Below are positions 47,192-54,200 of a stretch of DNA of 64,000 nt, one piece after another; the first letter of the stretch is position 1; every line of letters starts with the position of its first letter. The stretch spans positions 17,984-81,983 of the forward strand of contig MEDY01000093.1 of assembly GCA_001724265.1 (NCBI GenBank), given 5' to 3'. The notes under the pieces were generated by a model. The model did not search any database. It saw only the letters and a list, made by a program, of their open reading frames with translations, and had not been told where the DNA came from. Made by a program: the position numbers and the translations under genes. The stretch comes from Rhizaria sp. SCN 62-66. Taxonomy: Eukaryota; Rhizaria, unplaced.

Positions 47192-49519
47192 TTACGCGTC
47201 GTCGGCGTAAACCTCAGCGCTGCCGGCGTCGGCGGCGGCCGCGGCGGCGTCCGCGACGGGGGCCGCGTTGACAATGGCACGGAGCACGGCCTGCTTGTTG
47301 TATGACTGCGAAGCAAGGGAGCGGATGTCCTTGCAGTGGCTGTCGATGCGGCACGTCATTAAAACAGACTCCAGACGGGAGGGCTCCTGCACCTTGCTGT
47401 CCACATCCTATTGAGAGGGAGGGGAAAAGTCGACGAGACATAATAATGGGCGGTGAGATAAAGGATCAGGGGAGAGTGTCGATGGGATGAAACGCGTAAT
47501 AATAAGATGTAAAAGTTGTTATCAGAGCCAACAGGCAAGTCAATCAGCACCATATCTAAGACTGGGGCGACAATTAAAGATCATCATTGAACAACGCAAG
47601 CGAGAGAGCCAATGGGGAGGATGTGCGTACCTAAAAGTTACCAAGGGAAACGAAGTGGGTTGCGAGAGAGTAAAGCAAGAGAGAAAAGACGAGATAGCGG
47701 GAAAAGAGAACAAAGTGAGGAAAGTTCAACAAACAGCGAACGTGGAAGCACCTCAAACAAAAAAGGATACAATAGAAAGTATTTTTTTGGTTGTTATCAG
47801 AGCCAACAGGCAAGTCAATCAGCACCATATCTAAGACTGGGGCGACAATTAAAGATCATCATTGAACAACATAGATACACAGTGTGTTCGGAAATGAAGC
47901 GTACCTAAATAGAGTCAATATGCGAAGCAAGAGCGAATGGATGCGAGACAAACAAGAGATATGAAGAGAGAGCAAGATAACGAGGTGAGAATGAAACAAG
48001 AGCGTATATGCATTTGTTGAGAGCAACAAAGCAAAAGGGGGTTTAAAAGTTATTATCAGAGCCAACAGGCAAGTCAATCAGCACCATATCTAAGACTGGG
48101 GCGACAATTAAAGATCATCATTGAACAACATAAAGATTGAAGGATCACACTACAGAAAGGAATCGCACTGTACGTCACACCATGCTCCGAGAGCACAGCA
48201 GTCAGCGGGAGAGCCAACGCAAAAGCAAAACAAATAGGTGTGTAACATACCTAAATGTGCACAAACAGAAGAATAGAATAATCGATATTGTGTGTGAGCG
48301 AATCGTGTTGCGTGATAAAAACGAAGGTATGAAAAGAGAAAAACATTGTTATCAGAGCCAACAGGCAAGTCAATCAGCACCATATCTAAGACTGGGGCGA
48401 CAATTAAAGATCATCATTGAACAACTAATCGAATTTAATCGAACGATTGGATAAATCGAGTCAATGAAACGTACCGCGTAGATAGGGTTGAGACCGAGCT
48501 TCTGACGGCGACGGTTCTCATCCTCCGCCTGCTCAAGCTTGCGAGCGGCGTCCATCTTCTGACGGTTCGCCACGGCCTGGGCCTGCTTGTAGCGGTCCTG
48601 CTCAGTGATGTACTCATCAATGCCGCCGTTGGTGCCAGCGACGAGCTGGACAAGCTTGGCGAGCAGCGCAGAGTTGTCCGTGTCGAGGCGCGAGTAGGTG
48701 CAGTCCATCACCTTACTCTCACGTAAGTTGTACAGGAAGCCGTGGATGAGGTGCGAGTTGTGCACACGGACGGGAACCTCCTCGAAAATGCTCGTCGAGT
48801 TGATGTTGAACTTCTGCATCGCCTTGGGGACGAACTTGCCCTGCGCGTAAAGCTGCATGAAGTTCTCCGTCAGCCGCACGGCGCGCAGCGAGAGGCGGCC
48901 CTTCTGGGACTTGAACGGGTCGAAGACGACGCAGACCGAGTTGGGAGTGTCAAGCTGGTAGGTGAACTGAGCCTGGATGAGGTCCAGCGTGAAAAGCGGC
49001 TCGGAGAAGTAGGTGGTGTGGAAAAGACCGACGACGTTGGCGTCCTCCTTCTGCGAGTTAAGAGCGCGGAGCATATCAACCTGGTACGAAGAGCCGTCCT
49101 CGCGCTCGTCGTCGTTGTCGAGCGGGAAGGGAAAGAAGTGGGACACCTCGAGCACGTTGCCGATGTCCATGCCAAGCAGCTGGCCGAACGCGAGCTCGTT
49201 AATGTGCTCCGAGCTGTGCTTGATGATCTTGAGCAGCACCTGCACACGGGAGAAGCGCAAAGTGGGACAAAACATGGCGGGAAAGATGAGTGAGAAGAAC
49301 GATACGGTAGAAAAGACAGTGATCTATCTCATATCAAAACGCTAGTGCTATTCCACCCAATATGACGCGCAAGCAGAAGGCGCGAAGGGAGCATGGATGG
49401 AATGCCGCATTTCGCGGGTCGAAGCAATCTTCTCAAAAAGGGTCGCGTAGAGCACGTACCGAGCCGTCAATCTGAACAACGTTTGTAGTGGGAGCCTTGG
49501 GCTCCTGAGTAGTCGACAT
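47192..49519 (-). CDS. EIF3H: Translation initiation factor eIF3 subunit h
   Basis: Three exons: 49519-49460, 49239-48475 and 47407-47192, all phase-0 joins, 346 residues (human 352), TAA stop. It is a non-catalytic MPN-domain subunit of eIF3, which loads mRNA on the 40S ribosome. VVQIDGSVLLKIIKHSSEH, LLGMDIGNVLEVSHFFPFP, DPFKSQKGRLSLRAVRLT and the C-terminal EPSRLESVLMTCRIDSHCKDI match the family; the JAMM metal ligands are absent, as expected. Intron 1 (49459-49240) is ordinary. Intron 2 (48474-47408, 1,067 nt) is remarkable: four unit introns with a repeated snoRNA-like element. The divergent partner is mitochondrial uL29. Confidence 0.93.
47515..47595 (-). ncRNA. Box C/D snoRNA-like element, copy 4 in host order
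   Basis: 81 nt in intron unit 4. C box at 47587-47581, D' and D boxes CTGA, perfect 6-bp terminal stem. Confidence 0.7.
47629..47632 (-). other. Candidate recursive splice site 3 (TTTTAG|GTACGC)
   Basis: Acceptor and donor abut between 47631 and 47630 on the minus strand. Confidence 0.6.
47790..47870 (-). ncRNA. Box C/D snoRNA-like element, copy 3 in host order
   Basis: 81 nt in intron unit 3, identical to copy 4 including the GTTGTT/AACAAC terminal stem; flanking sequence differs. Confidence 0.7.
47903..47906 (-). other. Candidate recursive splice site 2 (TTTAG|GTACGC)
   Basis: Acceptor and donor abut between 47905 and 47904 on the minus strand. Confidence 0.6.
48049..48129 (-). ncRNA. 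Box C/D snoRNA-like element, copy 2 in host order
   Basis: 81 nt in intron unit 2. Same boxes. The 3' stem strand is AATAAC instead of AACAAC, changing one G-C pair to a G-U wobble, so the stem is kept. Confidence 0.7.
48249..48252 (-). other. Candidate recursive splice site 1 (TTTAG|GTATGT)
   Basis: Acceptor and donor abut between 48251 and 48250 on the minus strand, preceded by a T-rich tract. No exon sequence lies between them. Confidence 0.6.
48345..48425 (-). ncRNA. Box C/D snoRNA-like element, copy 1 in host order
   Basis: 81 nt in intron unit 1. Minus-strand order: terminal stem strand GTTGTT, C box ATGATGA (nt 9-15 of the element), D' box CTGA (49-52), D box CTGA (71-74), then AACAAT, which pairs with the 5' strand through one G-U wobble. 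This is the canonical box C/D order, so the predicted role is guiding 2'-O-methylation of rRNA or snRNA. The target is not determined. Confidence 0.7.
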
Positions 49520-49768
49520 CTTTAATTAACGTGGGAACGGGACGTTCACAAATACACCTTAAATTTGCCCTCAAAAGCTGGCCCACAGCGCACCGAGTGC
49601 GTCGAGACCAGCCAGCCGGCCGACCGAAACTAAGCCGCTCGCGAGAAGTCGAGCTTTTTTCGACCCACCGCCCGACCGACTGCAAGCGGCAGAGAGACGA
49701 CCAGAGAGGTGGACCGAGGGTTTGTTGCGAAGAACGAATTTGCCTCGGAGCGAACGTAAAGACCCGCA
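49520..49768. promoter_or_regulatory. 249-bp divergent spacer shared by eIF3h and mitochondrial uL29
   Basis: The two start codons face apart with 249 bp between them, so a bidirectional promoter is inferred. The spacer contains repeated CGACCGAC-type motifs and a GTCGAG/TTCGAC hairpin. No TATA box is evident. Confidence 0.45.
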
Positions 49769-50597
49769 ATGCTTGCTCGGTTTGGTCCTTCGCTTTCCCG
49801 CGGAATTTCTTCTGCTTTTACTGCGCCCGCGACGAGCGCGTCTCGCCTCCTCAAGGTGGGTCCTGTCTCGTCGGCCGCCACCACCAGCTCGACCGCCCTT
49901 CTGAGCTCTGCCACCCCTACCGTGGCCGTGCCCGCGCGCAGCTTCTTCCAGGCGTCGCGCCCGGCGCGCAGCCTTGACGACTTCTTCACGAACCAGCAGG
50001 CGAAGCACGTGGGCCGCTCGTGGGAGTGCCGTGAGCTGGCCAACAAGTCGTTCGAGGACCTGCGTCAGCTCTGGTTCGTTCTCCTCAAGGAGAAGAACAT
50101 GCTGCTCACCTACCGCAACCTCTGCCGCCAGACCACGACGCAGATGAAGAACCCCCGTCGCATGTCGCTTGTCCGCAAGTCCATGGCCAACATCAAGTCG
50201 GTCCTCCACCAGCGCAACCACGAGCACAAGATGGCCAGTACGTTTTACAAAGCTTTCCCATGCCTCTCTATTTTCGCCTATATACATGCTCATATCGTTG
50301 TATAGCGACTTTTAGTGTGTTTTCTTACTGTCCAGCCTCTCACATATCCTCACACTGATCCACCTTTCTATACCCCCTTGTTTTGTTGTTCTATTTTGCC
50401 GTGCAGCCAACAAGGGCTACCGCAAGCACGCACTGAAGAACCGCGAGCAGCGCGAGATCGACTACGAGCTCGAGTACGCCGCCACGCGCTTCGACCACAA
50501 CCTCAACAAGCAGAACCCCAACAACAAGACCGACTGCCGTCGTGTGCGCCACCTCATGCTGTCGCCCCGCGTCAAGGCCATCGAATCCCCTCAGTAA
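49769..50597 (+). CDS. MRPL47: Mitochondrial large-subunit ribosomal protein uL29m (MRPL47/MRP-L4 family)
   Basis: Two exons: 49769-50237 (donor GTACGTT, phase 1) and 50407-50597 (acceptor TGCCGTGCAG), 219 residues, TAA stop. The N-terminal ~60 residues are Arg/Ser/Ala-rich without acids, typical of a mitochondrial presequence. The conserved family block runs from SLDDFF through VGRSWECRELANKSFEDLRQLWFVLLKEKNMLLTYRN to the MKNPRRMSLVRKSMANIKSVLHQR helix. It sits at the exit tunnel of the mitoribosome. Confidence 0.9.
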
Positions 50598-51202
50598 GTC
50601 AGTCACTGCTTGCCAGAGAGTCGCAAGTGCGATTCAGACGACGTGGTGTGAAGACTTAGGCGAGTGACGACGCACGCGATGTATGTAGAATGTGCGTGTG
50701 TGTGGATGGGGAATGTATTTAAACCCGGCTGTGGTGTGCTGTGGCGCCCCGCTGTCTTCGCTTTCTTTGGCGAGGCAGGTTGCTCCAGTGCGCAGTCGGT
50801 CAAGGATGTGTGCTCACCAGCGTGGGTGAGAATTGTTTCATAGATCGAGTTTTAAAAAAATATACAACACTCTTTATTACCATGCTTCTCTAGTTTTAAC
50901 CACACTATCCTGTCCCCCTGTGTCGTCTGCTCCGGTGATTTATGCTGCTGTGGTCGATTGTCCTAGTGTGATAGGCGACAGCTCCAACTATAATGAGGCC
51001 TAAAGCTAAACTTCAAGACTGTCGATATCCATCACCAATCGTCATATAGAGCTAAGAAGCATTAGATACGTAAAACTCTCACTTTTTTTCTATGCAATTG
51101 AATTAAATTCTCTGTTTCGTTCATATAGCTTTCGTTCTGTGCGTGCCGCAAACGAAACGAAACACTGCAAAAACCTCTAGACTTGCGCACTGACTTGCGA
51201 GG
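50598..51202. other. Intergenic
   Basis: 3' flank of MRPL47 and 5' flank of the helicase gene, mostly AT-rich. A CCTCTAG acceptor-like site lies about 23 nt before the helicase ATG. Confidence 0.5.
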
Positions 51203-54200
51203 ATGAGTAAGAAGCCCGGAGGCAGCTCCGGTCCTGTGGCGGCCAGCGCCAGCACGGGCGCGGGCGCCAAGGGCGCTGGCGGCAAGGGCAGCGCTACTGC
51301 GGCGGCCCCCGCGACGGGCGCGGCTGTGGGCGGCGACGACTGGAAGCCTGTCGGCAAGAAGAAGTTGAAGCTTCTCTTCGGCGGCATCGCGCGCTCGTCA
51401 AAGGCGCGCGTGATCGGCGACTGGGAAGTGCAGGAGTGGCAGCGGCTGCCGATGCTTGTGCTGCAGGAGTACTGCAAGGGCAAGAAGATCCCGCGGCCCA
51501 ACGTGACGCTGTGCCGCGTCTCACGCTACAACCCTACGTTCAAGCAGGAGAAGCAGGAGGGCGAGGAAGACGACGAAGACGAAGATGAGGACGAGTCCGA
51601 GCGCAGCGACGGCTCCGAGGACGAGTCCGCCGCCGCGCCGGCCGCCTGGGAGTACAAGCCGTACGATCCCAACGCCAACGCCGGTCCCCCGCGCCGCTAC
51701 CGTGCGCGCGTTCGTCTGCCCGACCCCAAGCGTCCTGAGAAAGACATCATCGTCGAGACGCACGAAGCCTTCTACGCGCAGCGCGAGGCTGAGGAGATGA
51801 CCGCGCTGCTGGTGCTGTACCAGCTGCAGCCGACGCTGCCGCACGAGAAAACGCTTCCGTCGCCGTTCAAAGAGCGCTGGCTCGCTATGCGCGGCGCCGC
51901 CCCTCCCGTGCGCGCGGCGTCGCAGTTCCTCACTCAAGCCGCACAGAAGCAGCACGCCGAGAACAAGCGCGTCGCGCGGCTGCGCGTGGAGCGCGCGCGC
52001 GAAGCCCGGCTGCAGCGCGCGCTCGACCGCTACGCCAGCGTCGCCATGTCCGACCCCGTGCGTCGCCACTTGGAGCAGCTCCTCCGCACGATCGCCGTCC
52101 TGCGCCGCGGCGCGCGCCCGCACGACCTCGCGCCGTCGTCCTCCGCGCTTGTCCCCGCGGGCGGCGCGGGGGACGCCGCGCGGGCGGGCGTTGTGGCGCG
52201 CGCATTGCAGGCGCGACTGGCGGCCGAGGGCTGGTCGTCTGGGGACGCGCGCGCGGCGGCGACGCACACTGTCGCTCTTGCTGCGCCAGCCACGCTCGCG
52301 CAGGCAGCGATTGACGCTGCTAAGGACGCCAACGCGGTGACTGCAAACAAGCACCGTTTCGGCGCCGGTGTGGCGCTGGGTGAGGTGAGCACTGGGCTCG
52401 AGCTGTTGCTCGAAGCGGCCGTGAACCGACTCGTGCTTGAGGTGCCCGAGTCTCGGCTGCCGCAGCGGTACGATCCGCGCGGGCAGCAGCTCGAGGTGCT
52501 GAACCACAACACCACTTCGGCCGGCACGGACACCAGCGACACGAGCAGTCTCGGCGGTGACGGCACCCCCACAGGTACCGTCGCGGGTTCCGTCGAGAAG
52601 GCGGTGAAGTTGGGCGAGCTGACTGCGGACCAGATGCGGCGACTGCGCACCCACGTTGCGACGCTGCGGCGGCACGCGGTCGGCGACGAGACTGACTTTG
52701 GTCTCGGACTCTACGATGACGACAATCCTGACGACGCCGACAAAGACGACATCAACGACGCCAACGACGATGACGACGAAGACGGAGCCGGGCCTGAGGG
52801 CAAGGGCCGTAATGGTAATGTGAGCAACCACGGTTCCCGCGGTCCTCGTGGACGCGGCGGCGGCGGTGGTAACCCGTTCGCGCGTTTTCTCCCCTCTGCA
52901 CCGGGCCGTCTCTCGGCCGCGCTGGCCGAAGAAGAGGAAGCCAAGCGCCGCGGCAGCAGCGCGTGGGCCGACATGCAGGCTGCGCGCGCGCGGCTGCCGT
53001 CGATGCAGCAGCGCGAGGGCGTGCTGGCCGCGATCCGTGCCAACCAGGTCATGGTACTTACCGGTGAGACGGGATGCGGAAAGTCGACGCAGCTGCCGCA
53101 GATGGTGCTCGACGATGCCGTTGCGCGCGGCTCCGGTGGCGACGTGCTGATCATGTGTACGCAGCCGCGCCGCATCTCGGCCGTGGGACTCGCGGAACGC
53201 GTGGCCGCCGAGCGCGCGGAGAAGTGCGGCGACGTCGTGGGTTATCAGGTACGCATGGACAACTGCACCTCGGCGCGCACGCGGCTTGTCTTTGCGACGA
53301 CCGGCGTGCTGCTGCGGCAGCTCGTGGCGATGGCGCATGACGCTGTGCCGTTGCGCGGGCTCACGCACCTGTTTATCGACGAAGTGCACGAACGCTCAGT
53401 TGAGATCGACTTTTTGCTGCTGGTGCTGAAGAAAGTGCTCCCGCGCAGGCCTGACTTGCGCGTCGTGCTCATGTCCGCTACGGTCAACGCTGAGGCGTTC
53501 CAGCGGTACTTCACCACTGAAGGCATGATGATCCCGCCCAAGGAGCTCCTCGCGCGCGCCGCCGCCGCCAACGGCAATAGCGGTGCATCGCTGACTGAGG
53601 GCGGCGGTGACGATGAGGAGGATGACGGTGGTGTTGGTGATGGTGGCAAGAAGGATAAGAAGGACAAGAAGGAGAAGAAGGACAAGGATGACAAGAAGGA
53701 TAAAAAAGACAAGAAGGACAGCAAGGAGTCCGATCAGCCTGAGTCTGCCACCGCCGCCACTGCCACGATCGCTGCCACTACAGACAGCGGTGATGGCAAG
53801 AAGGACAAGAAGGACAAGAAAGACAAAGACGATAAGAAGGACAAGAAGGATAAGAAGGACTCAGCCGCTGCCAAGCCTGCCGCGGCTTCCGGTGTCGGCT
53901 CTGCCTTTGACGCGTTTTTCGGTGACGACGATGATGACGCCGCCGCCACACCTGTTGCCATTACCCCCGCTGCCGCCGCCGCGGCCGCTGCTGCGAAGGA
54001 ATCCAAGTCGACTGCTCTTGTGCCTCCCGCCAAGCCCGCCAAGGAGTATCGTTCTAACAACTCTAGCTCTAGTAGTTCCGGCTCTAGCTCTAGTGGCTCT
54101 AGCTCGGGCTCTGGCTCTAGCTCTTGGCAGCCGTCATCTGCGTTCTTGCCCTTGCCTGCGCGCCTCACCTGCCCCATCGTTCACGTGCCCGGCCGCACCT

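Larger units (their letters stand above)
47408..48474 (-). other. Composite intron 2 of eIF3h: four intron units joined by AG|GT
   Basis: Read on the minus strand the intron divides into units 48474-48251 (224 nt), 48250-47905 (346), 47904-47631 (274) and 47630-47408 (223). Each begins GTACG or GTATG, ends TTAG or ATAG, and has one 81-nt repeat 34-121 nt after its start. Unit sequences outside the repeat are largely different. Confidence 0.75.

Noticed and set aside
47610-47910. Small open frames encoding repeated peptides (e.g. MVLIDLPVGSDNN on the minus strand)
   Set aside because: They run through the snoRNA-like repeat in an intron, and their flanks differ in every copy; no coding signature.
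47515-48425. Regularly spaced repeats resembling a CRISPR array or dispersed transposon
   Set aside because: Only four 81-nt repeats with unequal 178-215 nt gaps inside a eukaryotic intron; C/D boxes and terminal stems explain the conserved block better, and there are no target-site duplications.
51521-53389. 622-codon antisense frame opposite the helicase
   Set aside because: Mirror of GC-rich codons; Arg/His/Val-rich with no domain.
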